A DNA stretch of 64,000 nucleotides from Thunnus maccoyii (GCF_910596095.1 NC_056540.1:30855001-30919000), one strand, 5' to 3'. Counted from the stretch's first letter, positions 1-10,945 are shown. Made by a program: numbers and translations. Notes: a model not told the origin generated them from the letters alone.

Positions 1-825
1 GTGAGATACTGAGATAAGTCTGTCATGTCTGGATATTTACAGCAGCTCTAGTGTTTTTTTTTTTTTATAAATTATAATTTAGTTAGTCTATAAAATATCA
101 GAAAAAGGTGAAAAATTTCCCACAGTTGGTTGTTTTGTCCAACCAAAAGTCCAAAAACTGAAATATATTCAATTAACTATAATATAAAACAGTGAAAAGA
201 AGCAAATATGAGAAGCTGGGACTGGAGGATATTCACTATTTTGCTTGATAAATGACTTAAATTGTAAATAAATGATCATAATTCATTTATTGCTAATAGA
301 CTAATTGTTTCAGCACTAATATGAGTCATTATGAATAAATATCAACAGTTGGAATCAAAGAAGATTACAAATTATGTTTTATTAGTTAAATCTGGTCATT
401 TAGCCCTGAAACATTTTTACTTTACTTATTTTGTCAGTTTAAAAAAAAAAAAAAAGTTTAATTTTGTTTTAAAATGAAAACAGTTTTAGACCATATCTTG
501 GCCAAACATGGACATTCTTACAAAATCACAAATATATATTGTGGAAAATATCATATTTTTTGTTTGTACATACTTAAATATTCACTCCAGTAACTCATCT
601 GTTTTTTAACAACCTGGAAGTTTGTTTATTTGTTTATTATTAAATAAAATGAGATATACTGTGTATTAGAACATAATTTTAAAACATTTCGGTCCAAACA
701 TAGTTATGACTTCTGCACTTATTTTTTTCACACTCTAACTTAAATTAGTTTTCTGTTTTTATAATATTATTCCCACATTGTTCAACGTGCTGACGGGTGT
801 TTTGTGTGTGTTTGTGTGTTTGCAG
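1..825 (+). other. sparc: sparc last intron (3' part)
   Basis: AT-rich non-coding sequence with T and A homopolymer runs. It ends in a GT-rich/pyrimidine stretch and TGTTTGCAG at 817-825, a good splice acceptor for the short exon that follows. No other coding signal was seen. The 5' part of the intron and the rest of sparc lie outside the window. Confidence 0.7.
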
Positions 826-854
826 AGGACATCGACAAAGACCTCATCGTCTAA
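826..854 (+). CDS. sparc: SPARC (osteonectin), last coding exon
   Basis: After the acceptor at 825 the exon reads, with one base carried over from the previous exon, (K)DIDKDLIV and stop TAA at 852-854. This matches the C-terminus of vertebrate SPARC, which ends KDIDKDLVI in human, just after the second EF hand of the extracellular calcium-binding domain. SPARC is a secreted matricellular glycoprotein that binds collagen and calcium and modulates cell-matrix contact. The match is only nine residues, but position and strand fit: SPARC is a near neighbour of G3BP1 and GLRA1 in human. All upstream exons are outside the window. In human the final exon is likewise a few codons followed by a long 3'UTR. 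Confidence 0.85.
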
Positions 855-1305
855 GCTCCTCTTACCAGCAGCAGTATGACAACTCCTAGTCGCTACTAAC
901 GGGACAAGGTGCTGATCCCTAAGTTAAAAAAAAAACAAATCACAGTAACGGTGCTAATTGCAAATTATTTTTTATTTTGTTTTTTTTAAATAATGACCTT
1001 TTTTTTCTGCCTATACCACTAAAAAAAAAAAAGAAGAAGATTACAAAAGAGCAATGTGCACAGTGTGTACTAACCATCACGATATGTGTTCATGCAACTT
1101 TTCAATTCTCTTGTTTGTTGAACAAAACACCCAGTTAAGAAAACTAAAGACCTCTGATGTAAATGTATGTTGTTGACAATATTATATATATGTTGTGAAT
1201 TGTTCAGGGCTTTAATTCGAGATCAATTTGAACATTATCTTGAGGAGACAAAAACTGTAAAGTCAAAAATAAAGTTTCTAAATAAATGTTCCCTCTGCTT
1301 GCTTT
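855..1305 (+). other. sparc: sparc 3'UTR with polyadenylation signals
   Basis: Sequence following the sparc stop codon. Two AATAAA hexamers lie at 1268-1273 and 1281-1286 and are followed by a T/GT-rich stretch, so cleavage probably falls around 1300. The UTR has A-rich and T-rich runs. The exact end is inferred. Confidence 0.65.
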
Positions 1306-1626
1306 CTACAAAAAAACTATTTAGTTTTTGCACTCTTCTGGTGGTGGATTGATTTTGTGTCATTTTTGTTTATTTTTTTGATCTTTTGACTACTGCTATT
1401 GCTACTGCTATTAGAGTTGTTCATTTTTATTTTCCATACAAGAGTCCACGTCCCAGACGAGGACACAGGTGTACTGATATTTGAAACAATAAAAGAGGAT
1501 ATATTGTTTGGACGTTTAATGAGGGGAAAATCTCGCAGGCTGAGAGTTTTTCTCACAATTAACATGTTTCTACTGACACTGAGAGCACGACCGAACTCTT
1601 TCCATGAATAAAAGACTATGAAAAGA

Positions 1627-2530
1627 TCTGGAAATCTCTGCATGCATTCATATCTTTGCAAATTTCCCCACTGGGGGACTAATAAAGGATGATCTTATCT
1701 TATCTGCGTTTCTTTCTCCTCTGCTAAAGAATTTCTATTGAGATAATCTGACAAGAGTCACAAGGAGGCCGGTTTGTTTACTAGGAAGATTTGACCACAT
1801 GAGAAATCTTTTTCATAAGAAGCTTAACCTTCCATCTCATCCTCGGTGGTCACTTCTCATCTATTATGTGTCTCTGAATGCAGCCTTTGTGCGGCAGAAA
1901 TGCTTTTAAAATCCTCTCTTGTGAGTTTAGTTTGAGACACCAAAATAGGCTTTTTACAAGCTTCTGAAACAGCCTCTTCTGCTTTTTCCTGCAGCACACG
2001 TTTACTTTTCTAGCAGTTTTTTTTTTTTTTTTTTTTTTCAACCATGATCCATCTACTGAGACTGTGGTTTTGTATTTGTTTACTGTTTTGATCTGGAATT
2101 TATTCTGCTTTTATACACTTATTGCTCAAGATAAGAGAGTCAGCCAAGTGCTGAGGCAGATGTTGCATGCCTGCAAAATCCTGCACGGCCTTGCCTTTAT
2201 TATTTATTCCACCCTGTCAGTAGCGGAATTATCACCTGTTTATGAAAGCATTTAAATTCTTTAGGGCAAGTCAGTGCAAAGGTAGAATTAGTTGTCATCC
2301 TCTTCATATTAAATAGTCCTGGGAATGAAATTGTGTTCCTGTGCTACAGTGTACGCAGCAAGAACAGATCCAGTAAAAAGACAATAAAGTGCAAGTAGCA
2401 GTGAGTAAAGTGCAATGGATGAAAAGTGCTGTCACACTTAATGAAATCTATAAAAATGTTCCAATGGACAAAAAATGTACATTAAATAATAATAATGCTT
2501 GCATTAGTAAAAAATGTATGTTGTATGATA
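1627..2530. repeat. Duplicated block, segment A (first copy)
   Basis: Colinear with 18049-18775 with scattered substitutions. Shared stretches include CTCCTCTGCTAAAGAATTTC (1717 and 18081), CTATTATGTGTCTCTGAATG (1860 and 18219) and a tail with TGCTACAGTG (2341 and 18609). The 2280-2530 end resembles a widespread teleost interspersed repeat around a TTGTCAT...GAAATTGTGTT motif, so part of the likeness could be shared repeat content. This copy carries an extra 48 bp or so at 1655-1703. A long T run sits at 2019-2038. No coding capacity. Confidence 0.7.
1655..1703 (+). mobile_element. LINE/SINE 3' tail fragment
   Basis: Contains AATTTCCCCACTGGGGGAC followed by AATAAAGG and a short CTTAT-type repeat. 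This is the usual 3' end of a teleost LINE/SINE family. It is absent from the paralogous copy near 18070, so it is an insertion or small rearrangement in this copy. Confidence 0.55.
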
Positions 2531-3514
2531 ACAGAGTTGGTCATATGAGGGTTTAAAATAATGTGCATTGACCAAATTACATTATATCAATTAAATTTGG
2601 ATTTAATTACATTAAAATTACAGATTTTGAATGATGTGAGGCGTCCATGTTTGCTGGGTTTTTAGGCACTTTCATATTAATATATCCATAAGTCAGATAT
2701 ATCAGAGCTTACAGAAAAATCCCAGTTTCTCAGTCATAATTGACATGAACACTATTTACAAGTTGGAAAATCGTAATTACGGTAACTTCAATATGACATA
2801 AAAGTGGCATAACTCCTCACCTTGCAGCAGCAGTGATGTAGAAGTGTACTCCAGGGTGTGTTAGTACACAGTGATATCACTTTTGGGTGTGGTCACAGGT
2901 GCAACAGATGTCAAACTTTCACCAAAGAAAGCAGTGAAACATTGCTTTTATAGTCCGGTATTAAGTTACTCTTTAAAACTCTGCGAAACCACAGGGGTGT
3001 TTTCAGTATTTCTGATTACACAGCTGCTCGAGTTGAAGTTGGGCGGAGGTCACCGGACTCCTTAAATCTAAAAGCATAACATTTGCAACAAAAACTAAAC
3101 AAACAAACAAAAAAAAAAGGACAGCTGTGCAAATGAGAGTCAATCCTGTCAACACAAATGCAAGTGCTTACTTGAAATGTTGTAGTTTAGGTTCACAAGC
3201 TAAACAACAACAGTGATTGGTTACTCATTCATGCCATTTGTACTTCCTGCCCATCCCTCACTATCTGACATCTGTCAACCTCCATGAGGGAAACTTGTAA
3301 GCTACAAGTCTTAGAAAATTACTGAGTTGTGTTGACTCCCAGCACTTTCTAATCTTTGATGAGTTTTAAGAAGGGGACTTATCAGGCAGAATAAGTGAAA
3401 ACATCTCTAAAATACAACAAAAATCAGATGATATCAATGCAACAAACACACTAGTGCCTGTTGAGCTTAAACATGCTTAAATAAACTTCAGTTATATTGG
3501 TCAGAGGAAAGACA
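2531..3514. other. Unassigned AT-rich intergenic DNA
   Basis: No exon, RNA gene or recognised transposon was seen. Short ORFs here lack codon bias and splice context. This is extra sequence between segments A and B compared with the second copy of the duplication. Confidence 0.5.
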
Positions 3515-3690
3515 GCTGAGGCCGGAGGCATTATGTTTTTAGGTTGTCCGTCCGTCCATCCAATTCTCATGAACGCGATGTCTCAGGAACACCTAGAGGG
3601 AAATTCATTACATCTGGCACAAACATCCACTTGGACTCAAGGATGAACTGATTAGGTCAAAGGTCAAGTTCACTGTGACCTCACAAAACA
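3515..3690 (+). repeat. Teleost interspersed repeat fragment
   Basis: Carries the phrases GAACACCTAGAGGGAAATTC, CACTTGGACTCAAGGATGAA and GGTCAAAGGTCAAG followed by CACTGTGACCTCACA, recognised from memory as a common interspersed repeat of fish genomes. It abuts the LINE fragment that follows. Confidence 0.6.
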
Positions 3691-4275
3691 GGTTTTGGGT
3701 CCTCGTAGTCTGTGGTCTCCACTGGTGTTGCACCCTGTTTTACACCTGGGTGAGATGATCCGACGGCTGGATGAGCTGCCTGTCTGCTACAACTTGTTGT
3801 AGAGAGGGTCAAAGATGGCTTTGATCTTTTCCCTCGTCCTCCTCTCCGCCACTGCCTCCACACTGTTCAGTTACAACCTGATCACCTAGCTGGCCCTCCT
3901 TAACAGCTTGTTGAGACTGCTGACCTCCAAGCCTTGATGCCACCCAACACGGGCTACTACAGACTGATAGAGGATCTGCAGGAGGCTGTTGGAAACACTG
4001 AAGGATCTGAGTCTCCTCAGGTGGAACAGTCTGCTCTGTCCCTTGCTGAAGAGGGCCTAAGTGTTGTGAGTCCAGTCCCATTTTTTATTGATTTGGACCC
4101 CAAGGTCCACCCTCTTCACTTCCTCTCCCTGGATGACAGGGGGCCTCCTGTTCCTTCAGTAGTCCACCACAAGTTCCTTCGTTGCTGATATTGAGCTTCA
4201 GGTGATTATTGTTGCACCATGTGACGAAGCTCTCTATCAGTCCTCTGTACTCCTCTGTAAAAATAGTCTCTAAGT
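3690..4275 (-). mobile_element. L2/Rex1-like LINE fragment (region after the reverse transcriptase core)
   Basis: Read on the minus strand with frameshifts, this gives pieces typical of L2/Rex1-group LINE proteins: an FVTWCNNNHLKLN-like stretch from about 4240 down, then a LGVQINKKWDWTHNT-like stretch from about 4105 down, then RLFHLRRLRSFSV and LYQSVVARV, and near 3860-3830 a GGSGGEEDEG-coding stretch where such elements encode an E-x-V-x-ERR-like segment. The order is correct for the region following the YADD core. Stops and frame breaks show it is dead. It may have driven nearby rearrangement of the duplicated block. Confidence 0.7.
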
Positions 4276-4729
4276 GAAGACAGCATGTTTCTCACTAAAA
4301 ATCATTCACTGGAATCATACATGTCAATATAGTGATAATGTCTGTTTCGCCAAAAAATACACTTAATACCTTTTACAAAATTCCTTCAAAGTATTTACTA
4401 CAAATATTATACAAGTCTGGACAGACGTAAATGCAAACTGCAACTTGACTGGTCGGCAGAGGTATACAACCATGAGGCAGTATCTCTATTTTTGTCTTTA
4501 TATCCTGAAATGTTGATATTTTAAGCAGCAGTAGGTGTCATACTGTGTCAACCTGCATATTTCTTACATTCATACATAAATTAATACATATAGGCTACAG
4601 TAATACTTTGAAAACCCCTTCAGTATGTATAATATTAGACAGTACTAGACAGGAACAATTCATCATGATCTATGTAAAATAGTAACACACATACACAGTG
4701 TAATCATAATTTTTTATAACAAGCATATA
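4276..4729. other. Unassigned intergenic DNA
   Basis: AT-rich, no recognised feature. Present only in the first copy of the duplicated block. Confidence 0.4.
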
Positions 4730-5012
4730 TTGGGTTATATTGTAAGTTTTACTATAAGGCCTGAAATTAGTCAAATACTAAAAAGACACATGTTCATTGG
4801 AAACCTTCCACATGAAAAAAGGTTTAGAGAATCATAAATGTTTGATTGCTTTGGACATAAGCCTACAATAGTAATGTATTTTTTCAGACATCATTATCGT
4901 TGGGACTTACCAAAGCCTAGACAAAATAATGTAAGTATGTTGGGAATCTGTGTGAAAAGGGCGATAAAACAAGGCAAAACAAAACACAAGAACATTATGT
5001 TCACAAAGCATT
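4730..5012. repeat. Duplicated block, segment B (first copy)
   Basis: Colinear with 19235-19517. Shared text includes TTAGTCAAATACTAAAAA, GACACATGTTCATTGGAAAC, GAAAAAAGGTTTAGAGAATC and ATTATCGTTGGGACTTACCA. In the second copy segment B runs straight into segment C, whereas here about 1.3 kb (5013-6312) separates them. Confidence 0.75.
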
Positions 5013-5124
5013 TAAATTGAGAGGCTATTCACTGCAGAGTCAATGGGGGGAGCTTGGCCAAGTCCAGATCCCAACCCAGCTCATTTTTACAACTTGGTAG
5101 CACTAGTTCAGTGAACACCACTTG

Positions 5125-5640
5125 GAAAGGTGGTGGACAGACACAACTCACATCGGCTGCTGGTCATGGGGCTCCTCAAGAAAGAGGAGGACAACTCAGA
5201 GGAGGAGGACGGCCAAGTTCAGGACAGCTGTGATCACGGTGAGGAGGCGATGCTCCCCGAGACTGACACCGAGGAAAACGACTCCTCCGCAGGCTCCAAT
5301 GGTGGGAGGCTTAGTGGTTTGTTTCAGGTTTATACTGTAAACCCACGTTTCCTAAAGCCATCCATCATGTTCCTCGTCTTGCCAATTTCTCTTATTCCCA
5401 GAGATAGTTCTTAATCTCTGTCTAACAAACAGCCTTAAGCTGAAAGGAGCAAGCCGTTATTTGTAATTTTAACCTTTAATGTCTAAAATGAACTAAATTT
5501 AGATCATAACAATAGTCTAATTTATTATTGTCATGTTTCTCATGTGTCCTCCTCTTCTTCAACAGACTTTATGACCAATGATGACATGAGGAACGTCACC
5601 ATGACGACCTGCTACATGTTTTAAAGAGTCCATCACAACT
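5125..5640 (+). pseudogene. Unrecognised coding-like fragment (two exon-like pieces)
   Basis: I do not recognise this gene. The piece around 5130-5320 has GC content and wobble use unlike its AT-rich surroundings. In one frame it reads a very acidic, serine-rich segment (LLKKEEDNSEEEDGQ, then PETDTEENDSSAGSNGG). A pyrimidine-rich acceptor-like run ending AACAG at 5566 is followed by a short open stretch, DFMTNDDMRNVTMTTCYMF, and a TAA stop near 5622. Acidic low-complexity tails occur in many protein families, so no function is given. It lies in DNA absent from the paralogous copy. It could be a gene fragment carried in with an insertion, or a chance open stretch. Confidence 0.3.
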
Positions 5641-5819
5641 TCAGATACTCTGGATAATGTGATACCGTATTTATTTCAGTGCTTCACAGCATGGACTGAT
5701 GACTATGATACCTTGCTGACAAGATACATGAACAAAATGATTTAAGTCAGTTTCCTGATTCTCTGTTTAAGCAATGACCACTATATTATAACAGTTTCAC
5801 CCAAATGAGGAAAAATGGG

Positions 5820-6034
5820 AAGCTCATGAGTTGCTGTAGATGCAGAGTGAGGGTCTCTGGCACAACTTCACCTACTTCCAAGGTGCACGGAGAAGGGAAA
5901 GAAGTCTAGAAAGATGAGAACTCCAGCAACCCTGATGACCCTGATGAAGCCGAAACGTGTCAGTCAACTAATAAAATTGTTCTTCATACTACAAGTGTTG
6001 CTGTAGTTCTCATCTTTCTAAGCTCATGAGTTGC
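5820..6034 (+). mobile_element. SINE-like insertion of about 185 bp with 15-bp target-site duplications
   Basis: The 15-mer AAGCTCATGAGTTGC occurs at 5820-5834 and again at 6020-6034, flanking about 185 bp. The insert contains GATGAAGCCGAAACGTGTCA and AATAAAATTG. It also has an internal inverted pair, AGAAAGATGAGAACTCCAGC (about 5910) and its complement near 5997-6018. Perfect duplications of this length are typical of LINE-mediated target-primed insertion. There is no clear tRNA-type A or B box and no long A tail, so the source family is unknown. Confidence 0.65.
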
Positions 6035-6312
6035 CAAAGCAGCCCATTTTAGGCCTACTAATACACTCATGTATGTGATATTTGTTTCACAAACGTATTT
6101 ATTTTTGATGTATTTGTTACATCTTTAAGGAAAATAAATGAGTAATATTCTGGTTTGAACTGGTTTTGAATCATTTCTGTGACTGCAGTTTAAATAACAC
6201 ATTGCATGAAGTTTAGACCTAAATAAAAGAGGGGGTGGTGCTTCACTAGGTCCAGAGAGGTGGAGCTGGACTAGGTGAAGCTCCACCCATTTGGCTCTGC
6301 AGTGAGCACCAC

Positions 6313-6665
6313 TTATATAAATTGTAGACTCAACAATATAACGACCACACAAGCCTGACATGTTAGTGTCTTTGCTGTTAAATGTAAATAAAGTCTCCTG
6401 CCTGTGGGTTTATGTTGCTGCTTTATACTCTCCACTGTGAGCTGTGAGCTGTGCATGAAGCTGTTCACGGTCCCCTGGGAGACAGGAGAGGGAGAGGCAG
6501 AGCACCCTGTTACCATCCCCACCCGTTCATCCAGACTCCAGTGTCAAGAATGTGAAACAACAGCCGAGCCTCGTCCACAAAGCCTGGAGTCCCTCCCCTC
6601 AGCCACAGCGGGAAAAAAACGCTCTCAGCTTCCTCCTTCAGTCTGTCTCACAGCAGACCTCAGAG
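6313..6665. repeat. Duplicated block, segment C (first copy)
   Basis: Closely similar to 19518-19880. Shared stretches are AATATAACGACCACA, AATAAAGTCTCCTGCCTGTG, GTCCCCTGGGAGACAGGAG, CATCCAGACTCCAGTGTCAA and GAATGTGAAACAACAGCCGA. The AATAAAGTCTCC motif, with GT-rich DNA after it, looks like a polyadenylation signal, so the segment may derive from a transcript end. No conserved protein was recognised. Confidence 0.75.
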
Positions 6666-7117
6666 AAATCACTTGTTTCTAAATTGGTCATGATATTTGT
6701 TTTTATGATAATTGACTTGTTGGTAGATTCTTCTTAGATTAACGGTCACATGTATTTCCAGTGTAAAATCTTCACTTTTATAATAGTTGTTTGATTAACT
6801 GGGTCACTCTGTAGGGCCCTTTCTACATCCTGGTAATGAGATGGTGGCTGCTAGCTCGGTTGAAATAATAAGACAGTAATATAGTAGATGTTATGAAGTT
6901 GAAAAGTCAGGATATAACCTTCATTCCCTTTGCATTTTCAGGAGATACCCCACCGCCCCTGTGTAGCCTCACTTCTAGCTCTCCTGCAGTCGTGACTCCC
7001 CCTCTTCCTGTCTTTCTTTACCGCCTTTGCTTGTTACTACTCTGTTTCATTTCTTCCCTTAAACACATTCAACCACATCTGTGTTGTTATTCTTGAACTA
7101 GTTAGGTGGCTAACTGA
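6657..7117. repeat. Duplicated block, segment D (first copy): relic of g3bp1 intron 1
   Basis: Matches 24253-24780, which lies just inside g3bp1 intron 1. Shared text: CAGAGAAATCACTTGTTTCT, GATCACATGTATTTCC (one base different), CTGGTAATGAGATGGTGGCT, GCTAGCTCGGTT and TAGGTGGCTAACTGA (one base different). The likeness resumes at 7639-7665 (TGAGCTCGAAAAGTCATG) after a 521-bp insertion. g3bp1 exon 1 and its promoter are not present here, so this copy is not a second g3bp1 promoter. Confidence 0.8.
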
Positions 7118-7638
7118 TGCTGCCTTCAAATGGGGTCGTGTTTACCATGTTCATGAGAAGAGTCCATATGTACGCCCCCCTCTTGTGGTATTCACAACTT
7201 TGGAGGAAGAAATTTTCTGAAAGCTCTGAGTTCACAAGTTGTGACGTGTTGTTGACATTTTCAGAAATGTTGGAGGCTATGGAAGTTCATTTTTTGGTGA
7301 ATGGTGAATTAATATTTTGTAATTTTTGTTGTATAGGGTTTTTTTAAAAAGTCATTTTATAATATGTCTGAGGAAAATGTTCATATTACCAAAGGCCTCA
7401 TCTTTTTCCTCTGTCATTATGCCTTTGCATTTCCTGCATTACGTTACCTACTTGCTAGCTACCTAACTTGTTAGCCTTGGTGGCTTCTAGATGCCGACAG
7501 AACAACAAGGAGTCTTTTGGCATCCATGTTGCATAGCAGCGGTGTTCTCACGACTTAGCCGCTTGAACACCAAGCATGTCGTGTACGTGACTTCCCATTT
7601 TGTAACAACAAGATCATGAGGTCCATTTGAAGGGAGCA
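7118..7638. mobile_element. 521-bp non-autonomous DNA transposon (MITE) with terminal inverted repeats
   Basis: The left end TGCTGCCTTCAAATGG and the right end, read in reverse complement, TGCTCCCTTCAAATGG match at 15 of 16 bases. TGA flanks both sides (7115-7117 and 7639-7641). The paralogous locus near 24780 reads CTAACTGAGCTCGG with no insert, which is an empty site and fixes the ends. The interior has no transposase ORF. A 3-bp target duplication is unusual (PIF/Harbinger uses TWA), so the superfamily is left open. Confidence 0.75.
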
Positions 7639-7665
7639 TGAGCTCGAAAAGTCATGTAAAAATGA

Positions 7666-10450
7666 ATATTTTGAAAATGAAATTACAAATATGAATGCCG
7701 AGATATTTAACACATTTCTTAACAGGCATATTACATAAAGTATTTTCCTCAGTCTGATACAAACATAAAATTTCACATTTAGATTTATTGAGTTTTAAAC
7801 CTGCAGCCAGAGACTGGTCTATTAGGGATATAGCATGTTCAATCTGATGTTTATCCCTTAGAAATAGCGCTGTATCATCGGCTAACTGGGTAAATCAGAT
7901 TTCTTTACCGAAAATAGATAAACCTTTAATAACTGGGTTATGTAAAACATGCAATGAAAGTAATTCAACCACAATCAGAAACAAAGAGGTGAATTTGGAC
8001 ATTCTTGACAAACTGATCTCAGAACAGGAAACCTTAGGATACAGCATGACACAACTGTCGAATACCTTCTAACAGTCACGAAATACTCTAAGAGCATCAG
8101 TTTCAATGTCATCAGAGTGATCCAGTAAATCAAGAGCAGGTTTTATATTAAAACTTATGTGGTTGGTCATACATCCTGTTTGCATTTTACATATGATCTA
8201 GTCAAGACCTTTCCTTGAAAGCTTCAATCAATGAGATAATTTTGTAATCTATGTTTAGGAGTGTAATAGGTCTCCAATTTTCTATCAATAAATGATCTTT
8301 ATCAGGCTTGGGGATCAGAGTTATACTCTGTTTCATAGTTGTGGACATTTCTTTTCTAACCATACATTCTTCGAATAATTCAAACAAAGGACTTTCAATG
8401 ATATCCCAAAAATGTACATAGATTTTAACAGAAAGCCCGTCAGTGCCTGGTGACTTTTTCATTGAGGGAACTGCCTCTGAGATTTGAGTGTAAATTCTTT
8501 AATCACAATCACTGACCTGAGAATTTGACTTGCATACATTACTATAAAATGAACCAACATATTTTGAAATGTCTAAAGGGTTGGAAATTATGTTATCGTT
8601 AATTGTAAAGGCAGTAATATTATTTCTTTTGCGGTTTCGTTTCTCTAAGGCAAAGAAGTAGCTATAGTTTCTTTCCCTTTCCCTCTTTCTTGAACTTGAA
8701 ATATTTGCATTTCTGTGTGTGACTCATTTCATTATCACCAGATACTCTTTCTGCTGTTGTTTTCACCAAATTGCAAAATATATCGTCATTTAATAAGTTG
8801 TTATCTAATTTCCAATAACCGTGTAAATTACTTTTCTGTTGTTTGGTACCTACTAAATGGATTGTAATTAGTTTGTGATCAGATAGTAGAGCGTCATAAT
8901 GTGAGGATTCTGAAACAAATTGTAGACAAGAGGGAGGATATAAAACATAAGTCAAGATCTATTGGTATTGCTCCAATTAAACTCTTTCTTATCAGAATTT
9001 AAGAACCTGCCAAACATGTATAACTGAAAGTTGTTCACAAATAAATGCAGTACTTTTGAATCTTGAGTGCTGGACTGTTCTTGCAGGTACTCTATCTATA
9101 AGATCATCTGGAGCATCATTATAATCTCCTCCAATGACCACATGTGCTTCCCTATATTTGTTTTTGTGATCTTTGCCTGAGTTGTGTTATGTGTTATGGC
9201 TATATTAATTACAAACTCAGCAATGTCCCCTTTGAACTTGTTAAGGACGATGGCGACACCTGCTGATTGCTGAGAGGCATTGAGAGACAAAAATAACATT
9301 GATCACCCCACTGTGCTTTCCAAAACTTCATATCACCATCACCTGGATGAGTCTCTCGTAAAAATATCAAGTCAGCATTTTTTGGTCTACAGAACATAAG
9401 AACAGATTTTCTTTTACTACTGTCACACATACCTTTGACATTAAGAGATATTATTTTTAAGGAACTAAGATATAAGTGCAAAAAAAAAAATATGTATATA
9501 TAAACTGGATGTCTGTTAGAGACAACTATGAAGTTATGAAGCTCTGAGATAGAAACTGTCAGAGAAATTAGATACTCTCAGGTAGAAATCTCTCAATATT
9601 GAGTATCTAAAAATCCTTAGGATCTCTCTTATTTTTTAATTAATGAAGTGAACTTATGGCTTAATCAAAAATGTAAGCATGAAAATAAAAAGTAAACCAC
9701 CCAAAACGTAGGTTACACAGTAAACCTCAAGTAGTTGAATCACCTTATGAATCAGTTAACATTATTTTACGCAGCTAATCTCATACCGTCGAGAATGGCA
9801 ACAGGGCTCTGCCATTTGGTCTTCTTTCCTTCAGTGTGTGCTTGCTTGACAAGCGGACAAAGTTTGTTTCTGCACTGTCTCTCCAAACAAGTTAGATCCT
9901 CCTCCATCCGAAGATTCTTTTTCGTCATGACATCAGCGTTTAGGGGAGCCCTCCATACCTTATACCTGAAGGTGCACATGGTAAACTGCATAATGATGGG
10001 GCATTCACTTTTATCCTCTCTAAGGTGCCCGACTCTATGCACAGTGTCAACCATGAATCCAAGCTTGTTCTTCTCCTCTTGGACAATCTGAACGATGATC
10101 TCCAGTACTTCCTTTCTCACAACCTCGTTGTTGCTCTCTGGGGAAAAGACGGAGATTCCACCGTTTGCTGTACCGTCCACCTCTTCTTGTCTGTCCTGCA
10201 GGGTATTAATCTGATGGTTCAACTTCTTCACTGTGTCATCTGGTCCTTTCCACTGAATTTCCAGTCCTTTCATGTTTTCTTGCACGGTAGTGATCTCAGC
10301 TGTGTTTTTATTTACCATTTGCCCAAGTTTAGAGAAATGGTCATTCAGCCCATGAATGGCTTTTAGGATGTCAGCATTGGATACCGCTTCATCTCTCCCT
10401 TCTCTCTTCAGTGCAGATCTTTTTAGGGTCGGGACTTTTGATAGGAGTCT
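7666..10450 (-). mobile_element. Decayed L1-type LINE relic (ORF1, endonuclease and reverse transcriptase pieces)
   Basis: Minus-strand pieces appear in L1 order. ORF1p-like coiled coil and nucleic-acid-binding region: 10440 down to 9767 (GLNDHFSKLGQMVNKN, then VDTVHRVGHLREDK). APE-type endonuclease start: 9460-9330 (LKIISLNVKGMCDSSKRKSV, then DLIFLRETH). Endonuclease end: 8955-8800 (LLSDHKLITIHLV). Reverse transcriptase: 8462-8202 (KKSPGTDGL, LIPKPDKD, NWRPITLLNIDYK). RT catalytic region: 7900-7690 (LADDTALFLRDKHQ, then KYLGIHI). Frames shift between pieces and stops interrupt them. The 3' end of ORF2 and any tail are missing; the relic stops where segment D resumes. It is inactive. Confidence 0.85.
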
Positions 10451-10559
10451 GAGGTAGAGGTTGTTTTTTTGGTACTCGATAAATGTCCAAGAGCTTAAAA
10501 GAAAGCATCTGCACAGGCCAAAATCTTGGCCTTGCCCTAAAAGTCGTGTAAAGATGTAG

Positions 10560-10655
10560 CTATTGCTGTCTTCAAATGGAACTCGTGAGCTCATTATTAC
10601 GACATGGTGAGTCATGTACACAATATGCTTGCCGTTCAAGGCTTTCTGGTGGTGG
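10560..10655. mobile_element. End fragment of the same MITE family as 7118-7638, opposite orientation
   Basis: GCTGTCTTCAAATGGAACTC followed by GTGAGTCATGTACACAATAT and CTTGCCGTTCAAG parallels the reverse complement of 7638-7560 (TCAAATGGACCTCATGATC, AAGTCACGTACACGACATG, CTTGGTGTTCAAG). Only one end was recognised. Confidence 0.5.
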
Positions 10656-10945
10656 TAGAACAAATGTTTAGACAGAGGAGGAGACTTTGTGATATTCAAA
10701 ACACCAAAACACTGGACATTGTGGTCAAGATAATCACTGCAGCTAACATCCTGCAGAATATGTGCATTGAGGTGTTCAGTATATGTGAGGAACATCCTTA
10801 TGGATGTCCAAGACAAGGCAGTGCAATATTTGATGGGACTATAGAGATGCATATAGTGTACACTTATGAAGTTCTTCATGGCATGACACCATTTTCTTTT
10901 ATGACATTTGCAGGGGATATTTGGCATTTTCTTTGTAATCAACAG
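10656..10945 (+). pseudogene. Possible PIF/Harbinger-type transposase relic (weak)
   Basis: One plus-strand frame reads VEQMFRQRRRLCDIQNTK, then VKIITAANILQNMCIEV. This resembles the C-terminal 'ILHNIC' region of DDE_Tnp_4 (Harbinger) transposases. The rest is not convincing and no catalytic triad was traced. A minus-strand ORF also crosses the area, but it is a chance fusion upstream of L1 ORF1. Confidence 0.25.

Noticed and set aside
6404..6682. Conserved protein in segments C and C'
   Set aside because: Both copies have similar open frames, but indels shift the frame between them and no known domain is visible.
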